64,000 bases of DNA from Mucilaginibacter pedocola (GTDB taxonomy: Bacteria > Bacteroidota > Bacteroidia > Sphingobacteriales > Sphingobacteriaceae): positions 124,001 through 188,000 of the forward strand of contig NZ_MBTF01000034.1 of assembly GCF_002013915.1 (NCBI RefSeq), read 5' to 3'. Below the pieces are notes generated by a model. That model was given only the letters and a program-made list of their open reading frames with translations, searched no databases and was not told where the DNA came from. Each line of letters begins with the position of its first letter. Position 1 is the stretch's first letter. Shown here piece by piece: positions 17,182 to 25,404 of this stretch. A program made the position numbers and the translations under genes.

Positions 17182-17949
17182 ATGAAACATTTGCTGCTTA
17201 TTTTGCCAGTACTGCTTTTTGCCCGTGCAAATGCCCAGGTAATAAGCGGGAAAATAATTGATAAAAACACCCGGGCGCCACTGAAATACATCTTTATCGC
17301 ATCAACTTCGGGCACAACTTTTACAGACGATAGAGGTATATTTACGCTAAAGATAAGTAAAATTTTTGATACAATACGCTTAAATAATATGGGGTACCTG
17401 CCATTTAAAATGGCGACAGCGAGTTGGGGAACAAGCATCCGCACTATTGAATTGGAAATGAGCCTGAAGCAATTAAACGAAGTAACCATAACCGGCAAAA
17501 AAAATTACCACAAAGATTGGGTTGCGTTGCGGCGCGAATATGCCAAGCAATTTAACTTTCGCGGCCCTAAGTTTAACGAAATATTTGTTGCGCCCTCCCA
17601 ATACGTCCCATTCGCCTTTATGAGTATAAACGTAACCCAATTGTTCCGGGCCATTTATAAAAAGCACGACCCTAATTACAAACTACAACAGGTATTGTTG
17701 CGCGACGAGCGCGAGAACCACGTAAGTGCCCGTTTCAACAAAACGCTGGTGAGTGGTATTACCAATTTACAAGGCGATTCACTCGAAAACTTTATGAGCA
17801 GCTACCGGCCTACAGCGGCAGTGCTGGATAAGTTGAGTGATTACGATTTGATACGATATATCAGAACCAACCTGGAGAAATTTAAAAGCAATGGCGGAAA
17901 GAATTATGAGTTGCCGAAGATGTTGAAGGAGGGGGAATCGTTGGAGTAG
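17182..17949 (+). CDS. Carboxypeptidase regulatory-like domain protein, exported
   Basis: The 255-residue protein has a signal peptide (MKHLLLILPVLLFARANAQ). A beta-sandwich of the CarboxypepD_reg-like type follows at ~20-105 (VISGKIIDKNTRAPLKYIFI, then FTDDRGIFTLKI). The rest (~110-255) is an alpha-rich region of unknown fold. Such domains occur at the N-termini of TonB-dependent receptors; here the protein is short and has no barrel, so it is a free-standing periplasmic or outer-membrane-associated protein. It is convergent with the next gene, whose stop lies 9 bp away. Confidence 0.75.
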   Translation: MKHLLLILPVLLFARANAQVISGKIIDKNTRAPLKYIFIASTSGTTFTDDRGIFTLKISKIFDTIRLNNMGYLPFKMATASWGTSIRTIELEMSLKQLNEVTITGKKNYHKDWVALRREYAKQFNFRGPKFNEIFVAPSQYVPFAFMSINVTQLFRAIYKKHDPNYKLQQVLLRDERENHVSARFNKTLVSGITNLQGDSLENFMSSYRPTAAVLDKLSDYDLIRYIRTNLEKFKSNGGKNYELPKMLKEGESLE

Positions 17950-17958
17950 TTTTAAGTG

Positions 17959-18519
17959 CTAATATTTATCATCCGGCTTAATCTTCAAATCGATTAGCGT
18001 AATTAAATAATCGCAACATTTGTAAAAACCGGTTGAAGCGCTGGGTGACCAACCTTCTACTACGTTGTATTTTGTATTAACTTTTCCTTCCAATATCCAT
18101 TGCGAGCCATCGGTTGCAAAAAAGTCTTTATCTGTTCTCATCGTCCAAAAGCCGGCAATGGATACTTTTTTTAAGAAATTATCCCAATTTTGTTTATTTA
18201 GGTTCCTGCTTTTCGCAACGACAAGTTTACCCGGGTCGTAACCGCCTTTCCCATCACACACGCTCCAATATAATTTGTAATTACTTCCGTCCTTTTCTAT
18301 ACGAATAGCAATAGGGTTATGAAAAGTTCTGAGCCAGGTAAACCGGTATATTTCTTTGTTAGTCTTATCGGCATAAATTATCGGCTCTTTAAGCGCCTGC
18401 AGATACATATAATACCACTTATTCGAAGACTGACCTTTATCTGTTATTGCATTACTTCTTTGAGCGTGCAGACAAAATGCCTGCATGATAAAAAGTATCG
18501 CAACAAAAATCTTTCTCAT
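17959..18519 (-). CDS. Hypothetical exported protein
   Basis: The 186-residue product starts with a clear signal peptide (MRKIFVAILFIMQAFCLHAQ). The mature part is basic and beta-rich with Trp residues (KWYYMYLQAL, YWSVCDGKGGYDPG, FYKCCDYLITL) and four cysteines that could form disulphides in the periplasm. I do not recognise a named domain. The gene lies 15 bp downstream of the dctA stop side on the same strand, so it may be read through from the transporter gene, though a separate promoter is possible. Confidence 0.65.
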   Translation of the reverse strand: MRKIFVAILFIMQAFCLHAQRSNAITDKGQSSNKWYYMYLQALKEPIIYADKTNKEIYRFTWLRTFHNPIAIRIEKDGSNYKLYWSVCDGKGGYDPGKLVVAKSRNLNKQNWDNFLKKVSIAGFWTMRTDKDFFATDGSQWILEGKVNTKYNVVEGWSPSASTGFYKCCDYLITLIDLKIKPDDKY

Positions 18520-18534
18520 TTCGGGTTGTTAAAA

Positions 18535-19773
18535 TTAATCAGCGGAGATCGTAGGGCTAACAAACTCCCCCTCACTCTTAGCCACCACAATAGTGGCTAT
18601 CCCGTTCCCTATCACATTGGTAATGGCCCGCGCTTCCGACATAAAGCGGTCCACGCCGAAAAGGATAGCAACACCTTCCACCGGGATAACTTTTATAGCT
18701 GCCAGGGTTGATGATAGCACAATAAAACCACTACCGGTTACACCCGCAGCGCCTTTGGAAGTTACCATCAGGATGCCGATAATGGTGAGCTGTTGCCCCA
18801 GATCAAGATTGATATTAAACACTTGCGACAGGAATATCACTGCCATAGAGAGGTAAATGGTAGTGCCATCCAAATTGAATGAATAACCGGCAGGTATCAC
18901 CAAGCCAACTACCGAGCGGGAACAACCGAATTTTTCCAGTTTCTCCATCATACCGGGCAGGGCTGCTTCTGAGGATGACGCACCTAAAACGATAAGCAGT
19001 TCCTCTTTAATATGCTTCAAATACTGCCACAGACTGAATTTGAACAAGTAGCAGATAATATTGAGCACCACAAATATAAATAGGAACATGGTGAGGTAAA
19101 CGGAACCCATCAGCAGCGCCAATGGCTTCAGCGTTTGCACGCCGTATTTGCTGATGGTAAAGGCCATACCGCCAAATGCGCCGATGGGGGCCACACGCAT
19201 TACTATCTTCATGATATTGAACATCACCTTAGATAGTTTCTCAAATGTCTTAATCACCGACTGCCCGCTCTCTCCCATTGCATTCAGCCCGAAACCGAAC
19301 AGAATAGCGAAGAACAATATCTGCAAAATATCGCCCTCGGTAAAGGCAAGGAAAATATTTTTGGGGACAATGTGCGACAGGAAATCTATCCACTTCATTT
19401 CGGCACCGGCCTTTTCGTAGGCGGCAAGCTTAGCTGCATCTACCGGGGCATGGGTGTTAATAAAGTTGGCACCGGGTTTTATTACGTTGGCTACCGTAAC
19501 GCCTATCACTAATGCCAGCGTGGTCACTATCTCGAAGTAAAGCAGCGCCTTCCCCCCTACCCGGCCCACCTTTTTTATATCGGCCATGCCGGCAATACCC
19601 AGCACAATGGTGAAAAAAATAATAGGCGCTATCAGCATGGTGATGAGGCTGATGAACGTTTTGCTGATCACCTCGGCAGTGGGGCCAAATCCTTTAAAAT
19701 AATAGCCAACCACCACGCCCAGCACAATGCCAAAAAGAACCTGGAAAGTAAGGTTGCTTAGGATGCGTTTCAT
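18535..19773 (-). CDS. dctA: Dicarboxylate/amino acid:cation symporter (DAACS family, DctA-like)
   Basis: From the ATG at 19771-19773 the protein has 412 residues; the longer frame would add 41 polar residues without family support. It has the eight-helix, two-hairpin architecture of glutamate/C4-dicarboxylate carriers. The serine-rich hairpin ASSSEAALPGMMEKL and the substrate segment GYSFNLDGTTIY are both close to DctA of Enterobacteria. It probably imports succinate, fumarate, malate or aspartate with H+ or Na+. GltP-type glutamate transport cannot be excluded from sequence alone. Confidence 0.85.
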   Translation of the reverse strand: MKRILSNLTFQVLFGIVLGVVVGYYFKGFGPTAEVISKTFISLITMLIAPIIFFTIVLGIAGMADIKKVGRVGGKALLYFEIVTTLALVIGVTVANVIKPGANFINTHAPVDAAKLAAYEKAGAEMKWIDFLSHIVPKNIFLAFTEGDILQILFFAILFGFGLNAMGESGQSVIKTFEKLSKVMFNIMKIVMRVAPIGAFGGMAFTISKYGVQTLKPLALLMGSVYLTMFLFIFVVLNIICYLFKFSLWQYLKHIKEELLIVLGASSSEAALPGMMEKLEKFGCSRSVVGLVIPAGYSFNLDGTTIYLSMAVIFLSQVFNINLDLGQQLTIIGILMVTSKGAAGVTGSGFIVLSSTLAAIKVIPVEGVAILFGVDRFMSEARAITNVIGNGIATIVVAKSEGEFVSPTISAD

Positions 19774-19918
19774 TTGAACAATGATACGTTTTTTTGTGAG
19801 TGGTTGATTATGTGAATGGTGAGTAGTTGGATTATGACGATTGTTACAGTTTAAGACAAAGGCGGTGTTTGAGCCTGAAAGCCATGCACTACTCACTCAA
19901 TCAACCACTCACTAACAG

Positions 19919-20758
19919 CTAAATGCGACCCGTAAACCCATTATAGATCATTTGCCCCGCTAAAAAGGTTACTACTACGGCAAATACCCAGCGCAGCCAT
20001 CCGCTGGATTTGGTGTGCACCAGTATTTTAGCGCCGGTTAATGCACCAAACAATACGCCAATAACTACAGGCATTGCAATGGCCGGGGTAATGTAGCCGC
20101 GCTGCAGGTATACCACGGCGCTGGCGGCGGCGGTAACGCCTATCATAAAATTACTTGTAGTGGTTGATACCTTGAAAGGGATCTTCATCACGGTATCCAT
20201 AGCCAATACCTTCAGCGCGCCCGAGCCAATACCCAGCAGACCCGAAAGCACACCGGCGAACAGCATCATAAAAAAGCCGCCTGCAACGCGTATAACGCCG
20301 TATTGAACTTGTTCGCCGTGCCCGTCAGGGTAACTACCGTAGAGTTTTAGCTTGGCAGCAAAATAACTGGGTTCGGCAATAATGTTTTCGGCCTTTTTAC
20401 GCAGCGACATAACCGCCGAAAAGATGAGTATAAAACCGAATAATATAGCAATGTAATGCGTAGGTACAAAAACGGCCAGCATAGCGCCCGTCATGGCGCC
20501 AAGTGTAGTTGCTATCTCTAAAAACATGCCCAGCCTGATGTTGGTAATGCCCTCTTTTACATAGGCCGCAGCAGAACCGCTCGAGGTTGCAATAACCGAT
20601 ATCAGTGCGGCGCCGATAGCATAATGGATATCAACATTTAAAATAAGGGTAAGCAAAGGGATGATAACAACGCCACCGCCAAGCCCGGTAAGCGAACCCA
20701 GCAAACCTGCGGCATAAGAACCAATAAGAATAATGAGCGTAAATAATATTACAGACAT
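19919..20758 (-). CDS. TauE/SafE-family sulfite (anion) exporter
   Basis: The 279-residue protein has about eight membrane helices arranged as two repeats with the family's glycine-rich segments (GLLGSLTGLGGGVVIIPLL near residues 18-37, and SGLLGIGSGALKVLAM near 170-185). The family exports sulfite, sulfoacetate or other anions; the substrate here is not known. It is followed on the same strand by the dctA gene after ~145 bp. No sulfur-metabolism gene is next to it. Confidence 0.85.
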   Translation of the reverse strand: MSVILFTLIILIGSYAAGLLGSLTGLGGGVVIIPLLTLILNVDIHYAIGAALISVIATSSGSAAAYVKEGITNIRLGMFLEIATTLGAMTGAMLAVFVPTHYIAILFGFILIFSAVMSLRKKAENIIAEPSYFAAKLKLYGSYPDGHGEQVQYGVIRVAGGFFMMLFAGVLSGLLGIGSGALKVLAMDTVMKIPFKVSTTTSNFMIGVTAAASAVVYLQRGYITPAIAMPVVIGVLFGALTGAKILVHTKSSGWLRWVFAVVVTFLAGQMIYNGFTGRI

Positions 20759-20888
20759 AGGCGCAAACGGCTGGTTGACGCCTCAAAAGTAAGATAAGTT
20801 TTTTATTGAAATGTTATCAACCTAAATTCATCTGCCTTAAACTGTAGCCGCAAGCCATTAAAACATTCAAAATACGGCTAATGTGTAA

Positions 20889-20896
20889 TATCTTTG
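20889..20896 (+). promoter_or_regulatory. Bacteroidetes -7 promoter element before the UbiD gene
   Basis: TATCTTTG matches TAnnTTTG. It ends 7 bp before the ATG at 20904, which would leave almost no leader. No clear -33 box is seen. Confidence 0.45.
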
Positions 20897-20903
20897 GCGG
20901 CAA

Positions 20904-22742
20904 ATGGCTTACAAAAGTTTACAGGACTGCATTACCGACCTCGAAAAGAACAAACACCTCATTCGCATAAAAGAGGAGGTTGACCCTTACCTGCAAATGG
21001 CAGCAATCCATCTGCGCGTGTTCGAGAACGAGGGGCCTGCCATTTTGTTCGAGAATGTAAAGGGCAGCAAATTCCCGGCGGTATCAAACCTGTTCGGTAC
21101 GCTTAATCGTTCAAAATTCATCTTCAGAGATACGCTGGATAAGATAAAGACACTGGTAGATATTAAAAACGACCCAATAAAAGCAGTAAAGCATCCTTTT
21201 AAATATGCCAATACCGCTTTAACAGCGCTATCAGCACTTCCCATGAAGGTGGGCAAAAGCGCCCCTATCAGCTTCGGGCGCACTACAATAGCCGAACTCC
21301 CCCAAATAGTAAACTGGCCGAAAGACGGCGGCCCATTTGTAACCATGCCGCAGGTTTATACCGAGGATGCCGACATGCCCGGCATTATGAATGCCAATCT
21401 GGGTATGTACCGCATACAACTTGGCGGAAACGACTATATACAGGATAAAGAGATAGGCTTGCACTACCAGTTGCACCGCGGCATAGGCGTACACCAAACC
21501 AAGGCTAATGCTAAAGGACAGCCTTTAAAGGTGAGCATATTTGTAGGTGGCCCGCCCGCGCACCCCGTTGCGGCGGTGATGCCCCTGCCCGAAGGCTTAT
21601 CAGAAATGACCTTTGCCGGCGCGTTGGGTAACCGCCGCTTCCGGTATTTTTATGATGCGGAGGGCTTTGCTATCTCTGCTGATGCCGATTTTGTGATAAC
21701 CGGCACCGTAATGCCCATGGAAAACAAGCCAGAGGGCCCCTTTGGTGATCACTTGGGTTATTACAGCCTTACGCACCCCTTCCCGCTGATGAAGGTGCAC
21801 AATGTTTACCATCGCAAAGATGCCATATGGAGCTTTACGGTAGTAGGCCGCCCACCGCAGGAAGACACCAGCTTTGGCGCGCTGATACACGAAATAACCG
21901 GCAACGCCATCCCCAAAGAAATACCCGGCTTGCATGCCGTAAACGCGGTAGATGCTGCAGGTGTACACCCGCTATTGTTCGCCATAGGCAGCGAGCGCTA
22001 TACGCCCTATGTAAAAGAGCGCCATCCGCAAGAGATCATCACCATTGCCAACCACATATTAGGCAAAGGGCAATTAAGCCTGGCCAAATACCTGTTCATC
22101 GCTGCAAAAGAAGATGACCCTAAGCTTGATGTGAACGACATCGGCGGCTTCCTGAAACATATCCTGCAACGCATCGACCTCACGCGCGACCTGCACTTCC
22201 AAACCAAAACATCCATAGATACGCTCGACTACAGCGGCGAAGGCCTCAACAGCGGCAGCAAAGTAGCTGTTACCGTAGCAGGCGATATTAAACGCGAGCT
22301 TTGGGGCGAAGTACCCGCATCGTTCAGCCTGCCCCGCCCTTTTGTGAATTACAAAATGGTGATGCCGGGCGTATTGGCGGTAGAGGTGCCCAAAAACATC
22401 CGCACCAGCGATATGCCGATGATGCTGGAGTTTTTGCAGGAACATTTAGCCGAAAAAGAGTTAAGCGGCTTACCGCTAATGGTACTCTGCGATGATGCCG
22501 CTTTCACTGCTGCCAACATCAATAACTTTGTTTGGGTAACCTTTACCCGCAGCAACCCTTCGCACGATATTTACGGCATCAACAGCTTCACAGAAAACAA
22601 ACACTGGGGCTGCCATGGTCCGCTCATTATTGATGCCCGCATAAAACCACACCATGCCCCGGAGTTGATAAAAGACCCCGAAGTAGAGAAACTGGTGGAT
22701 AAGATGGGCGAAAAAGGCGGCGCGCTGCATGGTATAATATAA
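20904..22742 (+). CDS. UbiD-family decarboxylase (menaquinone biosynthesis type)
   Basis: The 612-residue protein belongs to the UbiD family, which decarboxylates aromatic or unsaturated acids with prenylated FMN made by UbiX. The length is that of the Bacteroidetes form assigned to menaquinone synthesis. Recognisable blocks are PQVYTEDADMPGIMNANLGMYR, GGPPAHPVAAVMPLPEGLSE, and the EGPFGDHLGYYS loop carrying acidic active-site residues. No other menaquinone gene is adjacent, so the physiological substrate remains an inference from family size. The gene is a single unit with its own promoter-like element. Confidence 0.85.
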   Translation: MAYKSLQDCITDLEKNKHLIRIKEEVDPYLQMAAIHLRVFENEGPAILFENVKGSKFPAVSNLFGTLNRSKFIFRDTLDKIKTLVDIKNDPIKAVKHPFKYANTALTALSALPMKVGKSAPISFGRTTIAELPQIVNWPKDGGPFVTMPQVYTEDADMPGIMNANLGMYRIQLGGNDYIQDKEIGLHYQLHRGIGVHQTKANAKGQPLKVSIFVGGPPAHPVAAVMPLPEGLSEMTFAGALGNRRFRYFYDAEGFAISADADFVITGTVMPMENKPEGPFGDHLGYYSLTHPFPLMKVHNVYHRKDAIWSFTVVGRPPQEDTSFGALIHEITGNAIPKEIPGLHAVNAVDAAGVHPLLFAIGSERYTPYVKERHPQEIITIANHILGKGQLSLAKYLFIAAKEDDPKLDVNDIGGFLKHILQRIDLTRDLHFQTKTSIDTLDYSGEGLNSGSKVAVTVAGDIKRELWGEVPASFSLPRPFVNYKMVMPGVLAVEVPKNIRTSDMPMMLEFLQEHLAEKELSGLPLMVLCDDAAFTAANINNFVWVTFTRSNPSHDIYGINSFTENKHWGCHGPLIIDARIKPHHAPELIKDPEVEKLVDKMGEKGGALHGII

Positions 22743-22819
22743 CACATTATCATACTGAGGCACGAAGCATCTAATTAAGGTAATGCTGAGCGCAATGCAT
22801 TAAAGCTTTACTCGAGCAT

Positions 22820-23323
22820 TCAGCGAAACCGGCTGAATTTAAATTTTGTACGGAACCATAGAAACATGATCCTGTGTTTTAGCGTATCGTTTTGCCAATT
22901 GATATCGATCTTTTTCCCGTTCAGGTAGGTTGGAGGCATTTCTATTTTAACGTCTATATATGGCAAGGGTTCGCCGTTTGAATCTCGGGAACCGATTTTA
23001 GAGTCCCATATTATATATCGTACGTCAATAATAGTTTGATGTTTATAAGCGTGCCGTATGTAAAACCCAATGTTATATAGTTGGGGGTATAATTCGTTTA
23101 GAGCAGCAGCTAATTCATCAAAAGACAGAAGCGGCAATTTTTCTCCCGGCGACCTTTTAAGGAACCAACTTTTCAAAGTATCATTGTTTGGGTCTTCCAT
23201 TAAATGGTATAAACAATTGCCGGATATTTTATTCCAACATGTGAGAGATGCCAAATAAAACAAACTATCCTTAGCCTCGTGCAGCTTTTCAGGAAGTTCT
23301 TCTCGTTTTACATAATTAAACAT
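22820..23323 (-). CDS. Hypothetical protein
   Basis: From the ATG at 23321-23323 the product has 167 residues; the in-frame TTG seven codons earlier is less likely. It is soluble, basic at the C-terminus (HRIMFLWFRTKFKFSRFR) and has no signal peptide. I recognise no domain. A perfect 10-bp inverted repeat, TTGACAAC...GTTGTCAA type (23346-23374), lies 23 bp before the start and could be an operator. It stands alone between the UbiD gene and dapA. Confidence 0.55.
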   Translation of the reverse strand: MFNYVKREELPEKLHEAKDSLFYLASLTCWNKISGNCLYHLMEDPNNDTLKSWFLKRSPGEKLPLLSFDELAAALNELYPQLYNIGFYIRHAYKHQTIIDVRYIIWDSKIGSRDSNGEPLPYIDVKIEMPPTYLNGKKIDINWQNDTLKHRIMFLWFRTKFKFSRFR

Positions 23324-23345
23324 GGTGAATAAAGATACCACCAAG

Positions 23346-23374
23346 ATTTGACAACTTTTAAAATGTTGTCAAAT
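23346..23374. promoter_or_regulatory. Inverted repeat before the hypothetical gene at 23323
   Basis: ATTTGACAAC and GTTGTCAAAT form perfect 10-bp arms around a 9-nt A/T-rich centre. It could be an operator or a hairpin in the leader. Confidence 0.4.
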
Positions 23375-23384
23375 CAATCCACCT

Positions 23385-23488
23385 TGTCAAGGATGAGGTA
23401 CGAAGCATCAAATAGAGCCGATGCTGAGCCACCTTGCATTGCCGCTTTGCATTGTGGTTAACAGATGCTTCGTGCCTCAAGCATGACA
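23385..23488. repeat. Inverted-repeat element (GAGGCACGAAGCATC family)
   Basis: Arms GAGGTACGAAGCATC (23395-23409) and GATGCTTCGTGCCTC (23464-23478), extended by TGTCA at both ends, enclose about 54 bp. Partial copies are at 22752-22771 and ~15795-15815. It is a MITE/REP-like intergenic element. Confidence 0.7.
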
Positions 23489-23594
23489 AACAGGTTATGC
23501 ATCTTCATCTGCACATCTGAAATTTGCACATCTGCATATCTAACTCCCCTGCACATCCGTTATTTTCCTATCTTAGCATCCTTTTATTAAAGCT

Positions 23595-24473
23595 ATGAAC
23601 AGATTTTACGGGACAGGGGTAGCAATGGTGACTCCTTTTCAGCCCGACGGCCAGGTAGATTACTCTGCGCTTGAGAGGCTTATCAACCACCTTATTGAGG
23701 GTGGGGTGGAATATTTAGTGTCGTTAGGCACAACCGGCGAAAGCGCTACTTTAAGCAAGGACGAGAAGAAGCAGGTGTTTGCCTTTACCGCCAAAACCGT
23801 AAATAAACGCGTGGCCCTGGTGGCCGGCATAGCAGGCAATAACACTTTAGAAGTTGTTGCCGAAATTAAAGCCTTTGATACTACCGGCTACGATGCCATC
23901 CTATCGGCAAGCCCGCATTATAACAAACCAACGCAAGAGGGCATTTACCAACACTATAAAGCCATTGCAGAGGCATCGCCGCTGCCGGTTATTTTATACA
24001 ATGTACCCAGCCGTACAGGCACCAGCGTAAGTGCCGAAACTACGGTAAGGCTGGCCAAAGAGTTTAAAAACATCATCGGCATTAAAGAAGCATCGGGCAA
24101 TTTCGACCTGATGAACCAACTGATGCGCGATAAACCGGAAGATTTCCTGCTGATATCAGGCGATGACCCTATTACCCTGCCAATGGTAGCTATGGGTGGC
24201 GTTGGCGTAATATCAGTAACGGGTAATGCACTGCCTAAACAAGTATCGGATATGGTGAGGCTTTGCCTTGCCGGAGATTTTAAAGGTGCGCAAGCAGGTA
24301 ATTACAGCTTAATTGAATTTACCCGCCTGATGTTTGCTGAAGGCAGCCCTGCCGGTGTAAAAACCGCACTGAAGCAATTAGGCGTTTGCGGCGATACGTT
24401 ACGTTTACCGTTGGTACAAGTTAGCGAAGCTACCGCAGGGAAAATAGCGGAGCAGATAGAGCTGATAGGCTAA
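23595..24473 (+). CDS. dapA: 4-hydroxy-tetrahydrodipicolinate synthase
   Basis: The 292-residue TIM-barrel enzyme condenses pyruvate with aspartate semialdehyde, the first committed step to diaminopimelate and lysine. The Schiff-base lysine is Lys164 in GIKEASGNF, and Tyr135 lies in ILYNVPSRTG. The N-terminal GTTGES motif (SLGTTGESATLS) is intact. The product feeds meso-diaminopimelate, the residue that MurE in this window is predicted to add. The gene has its own unit with a terminator about 240 bp downstream. Confidence 0.96.
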   Translation: MNRFYGTGVAMVTPFQPDGQVDYSALERLINHLIEGGVEYLVSLGTTGESATLSKDEKKQVFAFTAKTVNKRVALVAGIAGNNTLEVVAEIKAFDTTGYDAILSASPHYNKPTQEGIYQHYKAIAEASPLPVILYNVPSRTGTSVSAETTVRLAKEFKNIIGIKEASGNFDLMNQLMRDKPEDFLLISGDDPITLPMVAMGGVGVISVTGNALPKQVSDMVRLCLAGDFKGAQAGNYSLIEFTRLMFAEGSPAGVKTALKQLGVCGDTLRLPLVQVSEATAGKIAEQIELIG

Positions 24474-24504
24474 GGTTAAATTATCACGGCCAAACAACAA
24501 TTTT

Positions 24505-24640
24505 GTCGTTCCGAGGGAAGCGAAGCGACGAGGAATCTTGTTAGACAAAGCATGAGCGCCCTTGCATAGTGGCTTTGCATCACGAACAAGATCTCTCCTC
24601 ACTCCTTGCTCTTGCCCGCCCGCTGTTCGTTCGAGATGAC
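24505..24640. repeat. Imperfect inverted-repeat element downstream of dapA
   Basis: The ends GTCGTTCCGAG and the complement of TTCGAGATGAC, and the inner pair GAGGAATCTTGT / ACAAGATCTCTCCTC, form an imperfect palindrome of ~136 bp. It has no coding potential that I can support and looks like a non-autonomous element typical of this family of bacteria. Confidence 0.6.
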
Positions 24641-24710
24641 ATTGGGGCTGTAAAAGTTCGCTGGTTTGCGGTGGGGACACCACAAACGAGTAAATAAAAA
24701 TTCTCTTCGG

Positions 24711-24740
24711 AGCCGGTGTACTCACCGGCTCTTTTTGTTT
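24711..24740 (+). terminator. Intrinsic terminator downstream of dapA
   Basis: Stem AGCCGGTG/CACCGGCT with a 4-nt loop is followed by CTTTTTGTTT on the plus strand. Confidence 0.75.
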
Positions 24741-24789
24741 GGATGAATTTTCTCGTCTTAACGAGCGAGACTGCTGAATATAAAACACA

Positions 24790-24820
24790 AAAAAACCCGG
24801 GTGGCTGCTCCGGGTTTTTT
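24790..24820 (-). terminator. Terminator of the histone H1-like gene (bidirectional)
   Basis: Stem AAAAAACCCGG/CCGGGTTTTTT with a 9-nt loop has A- and T-runs on both sides, so it can end transcripts from either strand. Confidence 0.85.
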
Positions 24821-24851
24821 GTTTTGAAGTAAATAGCTTTTGTGCGGAAAC

Positions 24852-25028
24852 TTACTCTTGGTTTTTTGCTTCCTGAATCTCCAGGCGGATGGCTTGTGCC
24901 AGGTTCTTAAGGTCCTGCATACCTTTACGAACACGTGTACCGGCTGCGCTGTTGCCTTTGTTGTAGAATTTGTCTGCATCGGCTTCCAGCGATGCGATCA
25001 GCTCTTTTACTTCAGTAAATTTTTTCAT
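24852..25028 (-). CDS. Histone H1-like small protein
   Basis: The 58-residue product begins MKKFTEVKELIASLEADADK and continues with the conserved segment NSAAGTRVRKGMQDLKNLAQ. It is a short helical protein of the type annotated as 'histone H1' (Hc1-related) in Bacteroidetes. It lacks the long lysine/alanine tail of chlamydial Hc1. A nucleoid-associated role is assumed from the family name, not shown by the sequence. The upstream 375 bp are very A/T-rich, fitting a strongly expressed single gene. Confidence 0.85.
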   Translation of the reverse strand: MKKFTEVKELIASLEADADKFYNKGNSAAGTRVRKGMQDLKNLAQAIRLEIQEAKNQE

Positions 25029-25347
25029 TGTGAACTCTTTTTTAGTTTTTGAGGCTTATTGTTTTAATTAAAGCTAATCTAAACTCTTTTTTTTAAAATA
25101 AAAATACCTAAACCCCAAAAATTATAGCGTAAAAGTGGTTTTTTTCCACATTTTTAACTGATTTATGTCACAAATAGCACCTTAAAAAGTACACTAAAAT
25201 ACTATACTAAAATATTGTTTAAAGAAACTTAACCATTGCGTAATTAAATTATTTATCACTCAATTAACCCAACGCAACATTCCTCGAGCACTTCCTCTGC
25301 TCAGTACAAACACGAAGAGAACTGCTTACCTACTGATATAAAAACCG
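25029..25347. other. A/T-rich intergenic region upstream of the histone H1-like gene
   Basis: The region should hold the promoter for the H1-like gene. One TTTTCCACA sequence lies at ~25145. I see no gene, no strong hairpin and no clear TAnnTTTG element. Confidence 0.5.
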
Positions 25348-25373
25348 AAAGCCCCGCTTTGCAGCAGGGCCTT
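25348..25373 (-). terminator. Terminator of the alpha-oxoamine synthase gene
   Basis: On the minus strand AAGGCCCTGC and GCGGGGCTTT form an imperfect stem followed by CGGTTTTT. It lies 32 bp after the stop. Confidence 0.65.
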
Positions 25374-25404
25374 CGTATATTCTCGTCATTAGCAGCGTAA
25401 AAGC

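Noticed and set aside
19774..19896. Extended N-terminus of the DctA-like transporter
   Set aside because: The extra 41 residues are polar and unlike the family; the ATG at 19771-19773 gives the standard N-terminus.
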